A DNA stretch of 32,699 nt from UBA5266 sp002411545 (GCA_028693085.1 JAQUWC010000016.1:1-32699); one strand, 5' to 3'; shown: positions 24,447-32,699, numbered from the stretch's first letter. Program-made: numbers and translations. The notes: generated from the letters alone by a model not told the origin.

Positions 24447-25421
24447 TTAGGGAAGATAGGTTTCTATGAGTGTACAGTTCCCATGAGGAATAAAAACGGC
24501 ATCTTCAATCATTGCGGGTAGTAGTATGCATTCTCCCTTTGAAATGCTTTCTTTGTTTTTGTTATAGTGTATATGAGCGTGTCCTTCTATACAGATATAG
24601 ATGACAAAACTATCTACATCGGTGTAGATTTTTTCTACTTGTTTATCGAAGCTAAGTATGTTTGTAACGAAATACGGTGATTGGAGCAAGTTTGTTGTAT
24701 TGTTTTTGTGAAGAGTTTTACGTATAGGATCGTTGTTCGTGTTTTCATAATCAATAGCTTGATACGCTTCTTTGATGTGTAAAGGTCTTAATTTGCCATT
24801 TTTATCTTTGCGGTTATAATCGTAAAGGCGGTAGGTGATGTCGGATGCTTGTTGGATTTCGGCTAATAACACTCCTTTTCCGATGGCGTGAACTTTGCCG
24901 GCAGGAATGTAAAAAACATCACCGGCTTGAGTGTTTACATAGTGCAGAATATCCTCCAGGGTATTGTTTGTGATGTGTTTTTCTAATTTTTCTTGAGTCA
25001 TAGGGGTATTAAAACCGATGTTGATTTTGGCATCTTTATCCGCATTGATTACATACCACATTTCAGTTTTTCCATTTTCTCCGTATAGTTTTTCCGACAT
25101 CTCATCGTTGGGATGGACTTGCACGGAAAGGTCGTCGTTGGCATCGATAAACTTAATCAAAAGAGGAAAGGTTTCACCGTAGAGGTCGAATACTTTTTCG
25201 CCAACTAAATCACCCATATACACCGAAAGTATTTCATCTAATGCATTGCCTTTCAAAAATCCGTTGGTGATAATACTAGCATTGTCGTTCATAGTCGACA
25301 CTTCCCAGCTTTCGCCGCAATTGGGTAGGGGAGTAAAGTCTTTTCCTAAAACCGAATGTATCTTATGACCACCCCATATCTTCTCTTTATATATAGGTTG
25401 AAACTTTAAAGGATATAACAT
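24447..25421 (-). CDS. manA: Type I mannose-6-phosphate isomerase (short form)
   Basis: 324 residues, the short Bacillus-type ManA length. Zinc ligands are visible as Gln101 and His103 in VQVHPND, Glu120 in KTEMWYVI and His178 in PAGKVHAIG. The N-terminal KIWGGHKI and GESWEVS blocks are typical. It interconverts fructose 6-phosphate and mannose 6-phosphate, feeding GDP-mannose/GDP-fucose sugars or mannose use. It stands alone, separated from korB by a terminator; the 244 bases downstream contain no gene I can support and I saw no exact promoter element upstream. Confidence 0.93.
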   Translation of the reverse strand: MLYPLKFQPIYKEKIWGGHKIHSVLGKDFTPLPNCGESWEVSTMNDNASIITNGFLKGNALDEILSVYMGDLVGEKVFDLYGETFPLLIKFIDANDDLSVQVHPNDEMSEKLYGENGKTEMWYVINADKDAKINIGFNTPMTQEKLEKHITNNTLEDILHYVNTQAGDVFYIPAGKVHAIGKGVLLAEIQQASDITYRLYDYNRKDKNGKLRPLHIKEAYQAIDYENTNNDPIRKTLHKNNTTNLLQSPYFVTNILSFDKQVEKIYTDVDSFVIYICIEGHAHIHYNKNKESISKGECILLPAMIEDAVFIPHGNCTLIETYLP

Positions 25422-25474
25422 GATTTTATTTTTATTATTATTAACACTTATTCATCACTAATGTTTAATAAAAA

Positions 25475-25500
25475 AACAGTCTCTGTGGGTAGAGACTGTT
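25475..25500 (-). terminator. Intrinsic terminator of the korAB operon
   Basis: Perfect ten-base inverted repeat AACAGTCTCT/AGAGACTGTT with a six-base loop; on the minus strand it runs into a T-tract. It lies 21 bases after the korB stop and 54 bases before the manA start. Confidence 0.9.
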
Positions 25501-25521
25501 TGTATTACATTGTAAAGAATA

Positions 25522-26553
25522 TTAAATTTCCCAGGTGTCGCCGCTATTGAGTAAATCGTCAACACATTTAATGGGAGAGGATTTCTGTGCGGCTTTAATT
25601 TGTTCTTCCAAAAGTTCATCATAGGTAGGTGTAGGCACGGCACGAATCACACCGAAAGCCATGGGGTAATGAGGTAATTTCATGTCTACTAACATATTGT
25701 GTATGCCTGAATCTTCTTGTGTTACATCGTGAATAAGAATATCTTTTTCGGTAATGTTGTTTTCGCCTATGGTAACTACTTCCAGTCCTTTGGCCCCTAA
25801 ACGTATTCCTTTGTTACGGTCTTTGCCGAAAATCATAGGTTCACCGTGTTTTAAGATAAGCTGTTTATCGGCGGCGGTGGTTCTATCGGCTATTTCTTTA
25901 TGTGCACCGTCGTTAAAGATTACACAATTCTGTAAGATTTCGATAACGGAAGTACCGTCATGTTTAGCTGCTTCGAACATCACATCGACCATTAGTTTAG
26001 GATTGTTATCCAATGCTCTGGCAAAGAAAGACCCTTGTGCTGCCAATACTAATTTACCTACGGCAAAAGGTTTTTCAATGGTTCCGTAAGGTGATGTTTT
26101 GGTGATTTGTCCGAAAGGAGTAGTAGGAGAGTACTGTCCTTTGGTTAATCCGTAGATTTGATTATTGAATAACATAATATTCAAATCGACATTTCTTCGG
26201 ATGGTATGGATAAAATGATTGCCACCTATGGCCATTAAATCGCCATCACCAGCTGTAATCCAAACGCTTAAATGACGGTTTGATACCCTAACACCGGTAG
26301 CGATAGGAGTGGCTCGTCCGTGAATGCCATGAAAACCGAAGGTGTTTACATAATATGGAAAACGAGAAGCGCAACCGATACCGGAAACAACACAAAAGTT
26401 TTCTCTTTTATATCCTATTTTCGGGAAAACATTTTCTAAAGAGGCTAAAATGGCATGTGAACCACAACCCGGACACCATTTAACCATTTGATCGCTGGCG
26501 AAATCTTCTTTTGTTAAGGGAACTTCTGAACGTTCTATTATATCGTAACTCAT
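25522..26553 (-). CDS. korB: 2-oxoacid:ferredoxin oxidoreductase, beta subunit
   Basis: 343 residues. N-terminal WCPGCGSHAIL (Cys27, Cys30) and GIGCASRFPYY (Cys61) hold iron-sulfur ligands, and GDGDLMAIGGNH from residue 102 through FNNQIYGLTKGQ is the thiamine diphosphate-binding motif. With KorA it oxidatively decarboxylates a 2-oxoacid (2-oxoglutarate is the usual substrate for this two-subunit form in Bacteroidales) to the acyl-CoA, reducing ferredoxin. It starts three bases after the korA stop, with an AGGAGG Shine-Dalgarno sequence embedded in the last codons of korA (26563-26571). Pyruvate or a branched-chain 2-oxoacid cannot be excluded. Confidence 0.93.
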   Translation of the reverse strand: MSYDIIERSEVPLTKEDFASDQMVKWCPGCGSHAILASLENVFPKIGYKRENFCVVSGIGCASRFPYYVNTFGFHGIHGRATPIATGVRVSNRHLSVWITAGDGDLMAIGGNHFIHTIRRNVDLNIMLFNNQIYGLTKGQYSPTTPFGQITKTSPYGTIEKPFAVGKLVLAAQGSFFARALDNNPKLMVDVMFEAAKHDGTSVIEILQNCVIFNDGAHKEIADRTTAADKQLILKHGEPMIFGKDRNKGIRLGAKGLEVVTIGENNITEKDILIHDVTQEDSGIHNMLVDMKLPHYPMAFGVIRAVPTPTYDELLEEQIKAAQKSSPIKCVDDLLNSGDTWEI

Positions 26554-26556
26554 AAT

Positions 26557-28404
26557 TTATTCCTCCTTTAAATATTGATTAATAGCATTGGTTAATTCTA
26601 TCGTAGTAAAAGGTGTTCCTTTTATTTTGTTGTATTTACGATAGGTAAATTGCGGATGAACCATGCGTAGGTAATTAGCAAATTGTCCATCGCTTAATTC
26701 GCAAACCAGTATTTTTTTGAATTTCGCAAAAATTTCAGCGGTATTTTTAGGTAATGGCATAATATATTTAAAATGTGCTAAGCTTACTTTTTTGCCTTGT
26801 TTTTGTATTTCTTTAACGGCTATATAGGTTTGTCCTTTGGTTCCACCCCAGCTAACGACCAGTAAATCGCCACTTTCTTCGCCGATAACATTTTGTTCAG
26901 GTATATAATCGGCTACTCTTTGTACTTTTTCGTTGCGATAATATACCATTTTTTCATGATTATTCGGGTCGGTAGAAACGGCGCCTAAAATATCGCTTTT
27001 TTCCAAACCACCTACACGGTGTTCCAATCCTTGGGTGCCGGGTAGTGCCCATTTACGTGCCAATGTTTTATCATCACGACGATAGGGTTTATAATTGAGA
27101 TCGTTTTTCTCCGCAATAGGAGGTGTAATGGAAGGCATGTCGGCAACTTTGGGAATTCTAAATAGTTCGGAGCCTTGTCCTATGTAACCGTCGGTCATAA
27201 GAATGGTAGGGGTCATATGTTCCATCGATAATTTCGCAGCCATATAAGCTGTTTCGAAACAGTCGTTAGGGGATGTGGCTGCCAGTACGATGCATGGGCA
27301 TGATCCGTTACGACCGTATAATACTTGCAATAAGTCCGCTTGTTCTGATTTAGTGGGTAAACCCGTTGAAGGGCCCCCTCTTTGTACATCGACGATGACT
27401 AAGGGTAGTTCAGTCATAACAGCTAATCCAATGGCTTCGGATTTTAACGATAAGCCCGGCCCTGAAGTAGAGGTTACGGCCAAGGACCCGGCATAGGAAG
27501 CACCGATAGATGAACAGATTCCGGCTATTTCATCTTCGCATTGCATAACACGTGCATTTAGTGATTTATGTTTTGCGAGTTCAATAAGTATGTCTGTGGC
27601 TGGTGTAATGGGATAAGAACCTAAAAATAAAGGTCGTCCCGAGCGTTCAGCGGCGGCTAATAAACCCCAGGCGGTGGCAATATTACCGGATATATTACGG
27701 TATTTGCCTTTTTCTAAAGTAGCTGTTGGAATGTGGTAGCGCGATTCAATGGCTTCAATGCTTTCGGCATAAATATAGCCGGCTTTTAGAACGGCTATGT
27801 TTGTCTCGCTGATCTTTGGTTTTTTCTTGAATTTAGCTGCAATTTGATTACTCAATATTTGTAAATCCCTATCAAACATAAAAGCAACCATACCTAAAGC
27901 ATACATATTTTTAGTCCTGTCGGCTTCTTTGAGTTCCAAGCCTTGTTCAAGCGCTACTTGTTTTGCTGCACTAGATATTGGAGCTTTTATAAGGTTATAA
28001 CTTGATAAACTTCCGTCTTCTAACGGATTAGATTCATAACCTGCTTTTGTAATGGCTCTTTCAACAAAGGTATCAGCATCAACGATAATGGTTCCACCCA
28101 TATTAACCCATTGTAAATTGGCTCTTAAGGATGCCGGATTCATGGCTACCAATACATCACATTTATCCCCTATAGTATGAATTTCACTTCCGATATGTAC
28201 TTGATAACCTGAAACTCCTGCTACGGTGTTGTGAGGAGCCCTGATTTCTGCAGGATAATCGGGAAATGTCGATAAATCGTTTCCCGACATTGCCGAAGTA
28301 TCGGAAAATAAGGTGCCGGATAGTTGCATGCCATCACCGCAATCGCCTGCAAACTTAACCACAACACTTTCTTTTTCAATTACTTCAATTTTTCCTTTTG
28401 TCAT
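26557..28404 (-). CDS. korA: 2-oxoacid:ferredoxin oxidoreductase, fused gamma-alpha subunit
   Basis: 615 residues from the ATG at 28404; a TTG nine bases further up is not needed. The N-terminal gamma domain (about 1-190) carries FAGDCGDGMQLSG, and the alpha domain follows with GSYPITPATDI and the SGPGLSLKSEAIGLA block; the C-terminal part (DLLVVSWGGTKGQ, then IMPLPKNTAEIF) is transketolase-C-like. This gamma-alpha fusion plus a separate beta subunit is the standard Bacteroidetes KorAB architecture. It is the reductive/oxidative ferredoxin-linked route at the 2-oxoglutarate or pyruvate step in anaerobes. The promoter element is 47 bases upstream. No adjacent ferredoxin gene. Confidence 0.93.
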   Translation of the reverse strand: MTKGKIEVIEKESVVVKFAGDCGDGMQLSGTLFSDTSAMSGNDLSTFPDYPAEIRAPHNTVAGVSGYQVHIGSEIHTIGDKCDVLVAMNPASLRANLQWVNMGGTIIVDADTFVERAITKAGYESNPLEDGSLSSYNLIKAPISSAAKQVALEQGLELKEADRTKNMYALGMVAFMFDRDLQILSNQIAAKFKKKPKISETNIAVLKAGYIYAESIEAIESRYHIPTATLEKGKYRNISGNIATAWGLLAAAERSGRPLFLGSYPITPATDILIELAKHKSLNARVMQCEDEIAGICSSIGASYAGSLAVTSTSGPGLSLKSEAIGLAVMTELPLVIVDVQRGGPSTGLPTKSEQADLLQVLYGRNGSCPCIVLAATSPNDCFETAYMAAKLSMEHMTPTILMTDGYIGQGSELFRIPKVADMPSITPPIAEKNDLNYKPYRRDDKTLARKWALPGTQGLEHRVGGLEKSDILGAVSTDPNNHEKMVYYRNEKVQRVADYIPEQNVIGEESGDLLVVSWGGTKGQTYIAVKEIQKQGKKVSLAHFKYIMPLPKNTAEIFAKFKKILVCELSDGQFANYLRMVHPQFTYRKYNKIKGTPFTTIELTNAINQYLKEE

Positions 28405-28451
28405 AACTATCAATATATTTATTAACGAATATTTTAATTTATTTTTTTATG

Positions 28452-28459
28452 CAAAGTTA
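28452..28459 (-). promoter_or_regulatory. -7 promoter element for korAB
   Basis: Minus-strand TAACTTTG, exact TAnnTTTG match, 47 bases before the korA ATG. Confidence 0.55.
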
Positions 28460-28528
28460 AAGCTTTTATCATCATCAAAAGGGCATACAACAAAATATTT
28501 TATTGTGTATGAATTGTTTTTTCTAATG

Positions 28529-28951
28529 TTATATTTTTTTGGAAATGCTAAAGCTAAATGTTCGATTGATTTTTTTTCGTAATGAAAATAATAGCAGATA
28601 ATAGGTAACAACTACGCCTAATCCTATGGCTATGGTTATTAATTCCTGTTTTATCCATCGACTGGCTGCAAGAATTGATCCTATTAATAAAATAACCGGT
28701 AACACATAGGCAAACAAAACGGCTTTTAACCCCATGGATGTTGCCATGTGAACGGTTACGCATTCACCTATTTGAAACAGAGATGGATTGTCACATCGAA
28801 TATCAATGATTCTTTCTTTCGAAGAGAATACCATACAAGCTTTTTTGCTATTACAATTCTGACATGCTTCATTGAGCAAGATTTTTACGTGTACATACGT
28901 ATCGTCTACGCCAACAATTTCACCTTCATGTGTTTCTTGTGAAGCAATCAT
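28529..28951 (-). CDS. RseC/MucC-type (SoxR-reducing system) redox membrane protein
   Basis: 140 residues. A small N-terminal beta domain holds three cysteines in C-x2-C-x5-C spacing (Cys30, Cys33, Cys39), followed by two transmembrane segments (about 74-95 and 103-123), the RseC layout. RseC is linked to reduction of SoxR and to Rnf-type electron transfer; in many Bacteroidetes its gene precedes rnfB. Here no rnf gene is present. Instead it follows a thioredoxin-like lipoprotein gene by seven bases and precedes korAB, so its electron partner in this strain may be different or encoded elsewhere. Confidence 0.8.
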   Translation of the reverse strand: MIASQETHEGEIVGVDDTYVHVKILLNEACQNCNSKKACMVFSSKERIIDIRCDNPSLFQIGECVTVHMATSMGLKAVLFAYVLPVILLIGSILAASRWIKQELITIAIGLGVVVTYYLLLFSLRKKINRTFSFSISKKI

Positions 28952-28958
28952 ATCCTGA

Positions 28959-29459
28959 TTATTTCTTTAATACGTCTTTGATGGCTTGTCTCATTTGTTC
29001 TTCGCTCATCATTCCCATCGTAGCTTGAGCTTGTCCATCGACCGGACAAAATAAAAAGAATGGGATAGAATTGATTTCAAATGCTTGTGCGATATCTTTA
29101 TTCTCGTCGATATTGATCTTATATATAATGATTTTTTCGTCATATTCTTTCGCTAATTTCTCTAATAGAGGGTCCATCATTTTGCAGGGGCGACACCAAT
29201 CGGCATAAAAATCAACAATGCAAGGAAGGGTTCCTTTGTATTTCCATGTTGTCGTGCTTTTAAAATCATGCACTTTTTCTATAAATTCATTCGAATTTAT
29301 TTTTATGGGTATGCCGCCATTTGTATTGTTTGCGTCTGTCGATTCCGGCACTTCAGCTTCGATAAGCGCTTTTTCGTTGTTTTGGACGTTTTTTGTTCCC
29401 GAATTGCACGAAATCAACAAAAGAGAAATGCTTAATATACTATAAAATAATCTTTTCAT
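28959..29459 (-). CDS. Thioredoxin-like lipoprotein with CRPC active site
   Basis: 166 residues. A lipoprotein signal peptide ends at the lipobox LLIS-Cys18, so the mature protein is membrane-anchored outside the cytoplasm. After a low-complexity linker (about 19-50) comes a thioredoxin fold with FYADWCRPCKMMDPLLEK (Cys89, Cys92) and the cis-proline at SIPFF. The active-site dipeptide is Arg-Pro instead of the usual Gly-Pro of thioredoxin. It should reduce or shuffle thiols in the periplasm. It is the first gene of an operon with the RseC-type protein, seven bases apart, and has its own promoter. An upstream electron donor such as CcdA/DsbD is not in the window. Confidence 0.88.
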   Translation of the reverse strand: MKRLFYSILSISLLLISCNSGTKNVQNNEKALIEAEVPESTDANNTNGGIPIKINSNEFIEKVHDFKSTTTWKYKGTLPCIVDFYADWCRPCKMMDPLLEKLAKEYDEKIIIYKINIDENKDIAQAFEINSIPFFLFCPVDGQAQATMGMMSEEQMRQAIKDVLKK

Positions 29460-29488
29460 TAAATAATGTTTTTTATTTTTTTATTTGG

Positions 29489-29496
29489 CAAAAGTA
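29489..29496 (-). promoter_or_regulatory. -7 promoter element for the thioredoxin-RseC operon
   Basis: Minus-strand TACTTTTG, exact TAnnTTTG match, 29 bases before the ATG at 29459. Confidence 0.55.
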
Positions 29497-29615
29497 TATA
29501 ATATATATGTATAAAACTACGCAATAGTATATTATTTTGTGAAAAAATACAATTTATCGGATGAAGAAGAAGCATGATATTATTTTTTAGGTGAGGAAAA
29601 TCATAAGAAAAAGTG

Positions 29616-30407
29616 TTATAAGGCTAATACTTTCCCGTCGTTTTTCTTTATTCTTTTTTCTTCCCGTTTCTTGTATCTTTCTTTTGCTTTTTGTATGCTT
29701 TCTTTGTCAAATTTTATTTTTCCGAATTTCGGGATTAAAGCAGCGATTTGATAGGCTCTTTGATTGATGTAAGATGTAGGTTTAGCCGGATTACGTTTTC
29801 GGGGGTTGGGATAACAAGCCGTAATCAACGAAGCTTGACGTTTTGTAAGTTTTGTGGCCGGAATATGGAAATAGTGTTGTGCCGCTGCTTCGCTGCCGTA
29901 AATACCCGGCCCCATTTCAATAACATTCAAATACACTTCCATGATGCGATCTTTTGGCCAAAAGGTCTCTATTAAGAACGTAAAATATACTTCCAAGCCT
30001 TTGCGTATCCAAGAACGTCCCGGCCATAAAAATACATTTTTAGCTGTTTGTTGTGAAATGGTACTTGCCCCGCGTTTGCGTTTCCCTTTTTTGTTTAAGT
30101 CGACGGCTTTTTGGATAGCTCCGAAGTCAAATCCTTTGTGTCCTAAAAAATTGTTGTCTTCCGAAGCAATAGCTGCCGAAATCATATAGTAAGATATGTC
30201 TTCGATAGGAACCCAATCTTTCCGTATGCTTTCGCCGTCTTTTATAGCACGTATCAACATCAAGGGAGTGACGGGTGGATTGATCCAACGATAACATAAG
30301 GTCATGAAAACACTCAATCCAAAAAAGAATAAAATAATATAGCCAACAATCTTTAAAAAAGACCGTTTTTTATGCGATGCTTTTGCCTTCTTTTGTTTCT
30401 TTTTCAT
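29616..30407 (-). CDS. mtgA: Monofunctional biosynthetic peptidoglycan transglycosylase
   Basis: 263 residues. A basic N-terminus, one transmembrane helix (about 17-38) and a GT51 domain. The catalytic Glu83 is in ASEDNNFLGHKGFD, the GASTISQQTAKN block is at 113-124 and the second conserved Glu157 is in RIMEVYLN, followed by NVIEMGPGIYGSEAAA. It polymerises lipid II into glycan strands at the outer face of the inner membrane; there is no transpeptidase domain. Divergently transcribed from the polyprenyl synthase, with both promoters in the 143-base gap. The basic C-terminal tail (KERYKKREEKRIKK) is cytoplasm-like in composition but lies after the domain. Confidence 0.95.
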   Translation of the reverse strand: MKKKQKKAKASHKKRSFLKIVGYIILFFFGLSVFMTLCYRWINPPVTPLMLIRAIKDGESIRKDWVPIEDISYYMISAAIASEDNNFLGHKGFDFGAIQKAVDLNKKGKRKRGASTISQQTAKNVFLWPGRSWIRKGLEVYFTFLIETFWPKDRIMEVYLNVIEMGPGIYGSEAAAQHYFHIPATKLTKRQASLITACYPNPRKRNPAKPTSYINQRAYQIAALIPKFGKIKFDKESIQKAKERYKKREEKRIKKNDGKVLAL

Positions 30408-30434
30408 CCACTTATTTTATTGAAATTAAAAATG

Positions 30435-30442
30435 CAAAAGTA
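30435..30442 (-). promoter_or_regulatory. -7 promoter element for mtgA
   Basis: Minus-strand TACTTTTG, exact TAnnTTTG match, 27 bases before the mtgA ATG. Confidence 0.6.
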
Positions 30443-30520
30443 AATAAATTATGAATAATCGACGATTCTTCCGTAAAGAATATCAGAAAAATTAAGTGTG
30501 ATTTTTTGAAAAAAATAATG

Positions 30521-30528
30521 TACTTTTG
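30521..30528 (+). promoter_or_regulatory. -7 promoter element for the polyprenyl synthase gene
   Basis: TACTTTTG, exact TAnnTTTG match, 22 bases before the ATG at 30551. Confidence 0.6.
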
Positions 30529-30550
30529 CAAATCATTATAAACAATAAAA

Positions 30551-31519
30551 ATGCAAAAACAGGTACCGTTTTCAATTCAAGAGGAATTTATTGAATTTGA
30601 AAAACAATACTTCGCTTTTTTTCAAAACAAACACAAATGTGTGGGTGAGATTTTGCATCATCTGGTCACTTCTCATGGTAAATGTTTGCGTCCGACGATG
30701 TTGTTATTATCGGCAGCTATGAATGGGAAAATAAATCGTAAAACCTATTTAATTGCAACTATCATTGAATTACTGCACCTTTCTTCTTTGGTACACGACG
30801 ATGTGATTGATAATGCTTGTTTACGTAGAAATAAGCCTACGTTAAACGCCATTTGGAATAATAAAATATCAGTGCTTACAGGTGATTATCTGATTTCGAA
30901 ATGTCTACAGGTTCTCTGTGAGATTAACGATGCATTTTTGTTTACTTATTTCGGGGATTTAGTAGAACAAATGTCAGAGGGAGAATTGATTCAACTTTCG
31001 AAAATCAATGATTATTCTTTGACGGAAGATGAATACTATCGTATCATCGAAGCTAAAACTGCCAATTTGTTTGCCGCCTGTTTGTATTTAGGAGCCTATT
31101 CGACTTCACCCTCGGCAGATGATTTGCATAGATTCTGCCTGATAGGTAAAGAAATTGGATTGGCTTTTCAGATAAAGGATGATTTAAAGGATTATAAAGT
31201 TAATTTAAAAGAAAAGGATTTTGCCAAAGATATCAAAGAGCATATAATCACCTTACCTTTAATTCATGCTTTAAACAACATGCCTACTTCCGAAAAACAA
31301 GTCCTTATCGACTTATATCGCATAGAGGAAAAAAGTGAACAGCAAGTGTTGCAAATCATGCATATCGTAGAATGCTATCAGGGAATTATCTATGCCGAGT
31401 CGGTCATAGAGCAGAAGGTGAAACATGCATTAGCTTTGCTGGAGCTTAGTAAAGCTTCTTCCTATAAAAAATCTTTGATTGAGATCATCTCACAACTAAG
31501 CTTGACAAGGGTACATTAA
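30551..31519 (+). CDS. Polyprenyl (trans-isoprenyl) diphosphate synthase
   Basis: 322 residues. The first aspartate-rich motif DDVID is at 83-87 and the second, DDLKD, at 210-214; GKCLRP (43-48) is the isopentenyl-diphosphate-binding block. The residues four and five positions before the first motif are serines (78-79), small residues that in this family permit long products, so an octaprenyl- or similar long-chain quinone side-chain synthase is more likely than farnesyl synthase; exact chain length is not readable. It is followed after one base by an ABC permease gene, so they are transcribed together although no functional link is evident. Confidence 0.9.
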   Translation: MQKQVPFSIQEEFIEFEKQYFAFFQNKHKCVGEILHHLVTSHGKCLRPTMLLLSAAMNGKINRKTYLIATIIELLHLSSLVHDDVIDNACLRRNKPTLNAIWNNKISVLTGDYLISKCLQVLCEINDAFLFTYFGDLVEQMSEGELIQLSKINDYSLTEDEYYRIIEAKTANLFAACLYLGAYSTSPSADDLHRFCLIGKEIGLAFQIKDDLKDYKVNLKEKDFAKDIKEHIITLPLIHALNNMPTSEKQVLIDLYRIEEKSEQQVLQIMHIVECYQGIIYAESVIEQKVKHALALLELSKASSYKKSLIEIISQLSLTRVH

Positions 31520-31520
31520 A

Positions 31521-32600
31521 ATGAGAAAATTTATATTCAAACGATTGATATATGGTATTTTGGTGATGTGGGGTGTGTTTAGCATCGTGTTTATCTTATT
31601 TGCCGTATTACCTGTAAATTCAGCCATCATGACGATGGGACAACGTTCGGATGTAAGTTCGGAAGAAGCTGTTAAGAAAGATTTAGGGTTAGATTTACCC
31701 TTGGGAATACGCTACGTTAACTTTTGCAACGACTTCTTGCCCATATCCTTCCATAATGCATCCAATCCGGAAAGTGTGTTTTATTTACATCCTGACAAAT
31801 ACCAAGCAAAACCCTTGTTTTATTTTGGGAAAGAACAGGTTTGTGTAGTCAAAACTCCCTATTTAGGTCGTTCGTATCAAAGTAAACGTCCGGTATTGGA
31901 AATGTTAAACGAAGCATTTCCGAAAACAGCCTTATTGGCTTTACTGTCGATAGTCTTTGCTATCATGGTAGGGATGGTCATAGGGATTTTATGTGCCGTA
32001 TTTAAAGACAGTTGGTTTGATCGTTTAGCGATTATATTTTCAGTAACGGGGATGGCCCTGCCTTCTTTTTTTGCGGCCATCTTATTTGCTTGGATATTTG
32101 CATTTTTATTAGCCGATTATACCGGATTGAATATGTTTGGTAGTTTGTATACCGTGAGCGATTTCGGAGATGGAGAATACCTGGATCTTAAAAATTTAAT
32201 TTTACCGGCTTTTACCTTAGGCATACGACCTTTGGCAACGGTAGTGCAATTAATGCGTAATTCTGTGCTGGAAGTCATGTCGCAAAATTATGTGCAAACG
32301 GCTTTCGCCAAGGGTTTAAGTTTTTTTAATGTAGTGAGAAAACACGTTGTTAAAAATGCATTAAATCCGGTTGTAACAGCTATCTCCGGTTGGCTGGCAG
32401 GTATGATGGCCGGTGCTGTGTATGTGGAATATATTTTCGATTATAAGGGAGTAGGAGTGATGATAGTGAACGGATTGGAAAAATATGATTTTCCCGTCGT
32501 GATGGGAAGTCTGCTTTATATTTCGATTATTCTTATATTCATTAATATTATCGTTGATATTATCTATGGTTTCTTAGACCCAAGGGCAAAAATACAGTAA
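31521..32600 (+). CDS. Oligopeptide/dipeptide ABC transporter permease (DppB/OppB type)
   Basis: 359 residues. First transmembrane helix about 8-31, then a long periplasmic loop (about 32-130), then four or five helices from about 135 to 350. The permease coupling loop is NYVQTAFAKGLSFFNVVRKHVVKNALNP at 256-283 with the conserved A-x-A-K-G-L (EAA-type). The C-terminus ends FLDPRAKI, typical of DppB/OppB. It forms the membrane pore with a second permease (DppC type); that gene, the ATPases and the substrate-binding protein would be expected downstream beyond the window, but none begins in the last 99 bases. It is preceded by the polyprenyl synthase with one base between. Confidence 0.92.
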   Translation: MRKFIFKRLIYGILVMWGVFSIVFILFAVLPVNSAIMTMGQRSDVSSEEAVKKDLGLDLPLGIRYVNFCNDFLPISFHNASNPESVFYLHPDKYQAKPLFYFGKEQVCVVKTPYLGRSYQSKRPVLEMLNEAFPKTALLALLSIVFAIMVGMVIGILCAVFKDSWFDRLAIIFSVTGMALPSFFAAILFAWIFAFLLADYTGLNMFGSLYTVSDFGDGEYLDLKNLILPAFTLGIRPLATVVQLMRNSVLEVMSQNYVQTAFAKGLSFFNVVRKHVVKNALNPVVTAISGWLAGMMAGAVYVEYIFDYKGVGVMIVNGLEKYDFPVVMGSLLYISIILIFINIIVDIIYGFLDPRAKIQ

Positions 32601-32699
32601 AAGTTGAATGTTTATCGCTTCGCAAAACAACGCACTGAAAAAGTGAAGAGTGAAAAGTGAAGAAAGTCGCGAGACAATGTGCTGAAAAATAGACGACTG
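32601..32699. repeat. Possible partial copy of the intergenic repeat, with short direct repeats
   Basis: CGCTTCGCAAA at 32616-32626 is identical to 6579-6589 in the MITE-like element, and the following CGCACTG resembles its CGCATAG. Downstream are short direct repeats of AGTGAAGA/AGTGAAAA type (about 32640-32665). No gene is seen. Too short to be sure. Confidence 0.3.

Overview
The window reads as a chromosomal segment of a low-GC, anaerobic Bacteroidetes bacterium, most likely Bacteroidales. Four things point there. Three proteins end in a type IX secretion (T9SS) type A sorting domain. A C10 (streptopain-like) peptidase is present. Central metabolism uses a 2-oxoacid:ferredoxin oxidoreductase. 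Almost every transcription unit is preceded by the Bacteroidetes -7 promoter element TAnnTTTG, usually with no Shine-Dalgarno sequence. I saw no tRNA, rRNA, CRISPR array, transposase or prophage block.

Layout. 1-2589 (+) is the 3' part of a large secreted repeat protein. 2698-6369 (-) holds a SAM methyltransferase, then an uncharacterised 275-residue protein upstream of a TPR protein and a LOG-family phosphoribohydrolase; the last two overlap by ATGA. 6370-6941 has no confident gene but contains a MITE-like inverted-repeat element, two outward promoter motifs and a small very basic ORF. 6942-8461 (+) is a GNAT acetyltransferase plus an alanine/ornithine-racemase-family enzyme, with an unusually strong ribosome binding site. 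8612-11700 (+) carries dprA, a small holin-like membrane protein and rmuC. 11835-13925 (+) is the C10 peptidase, convergent with purE (-). 14692-15969 (+) is an acyltransferase with a zinc ribbon, overlapping the end of a T9SS-exported S8 protease (-). 17699-18703 (-) is gapA with its own terminator.

18983-21920 (-) is a long-chain acyl-CoA ligase with an upstream alpha/beta-hydrolase-like gene. 22266-23126 (+) is a membrane-bound LytTR regulator, convergent with a porin (23138-24202, -). 24447-25421 (-) is a mannose-6-phosphate isomerase. 25522-28404 (-) is the korAB pair. 28529-29459 (-) is a thioredoxin-like lipoprotein with an RseC-type redox protein. mtgA (-) is divergent from a polyprenyl diphosphate synthase and an oligopeptide ABC permease (+), which end the window.

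Most genes are ordinary housekeeping or envelope functions. The least explained parts are: the 6.5-8.5 kb interval (mobile repeat with an outward promoter, basic small ORF, GNAT plus racemase); the shared 92-residue beta-sandwich module in the two secreted proteins; the thioredoxin-RseC pair beside korAB; and the paired direct repeat upstream of the LytTR gene.
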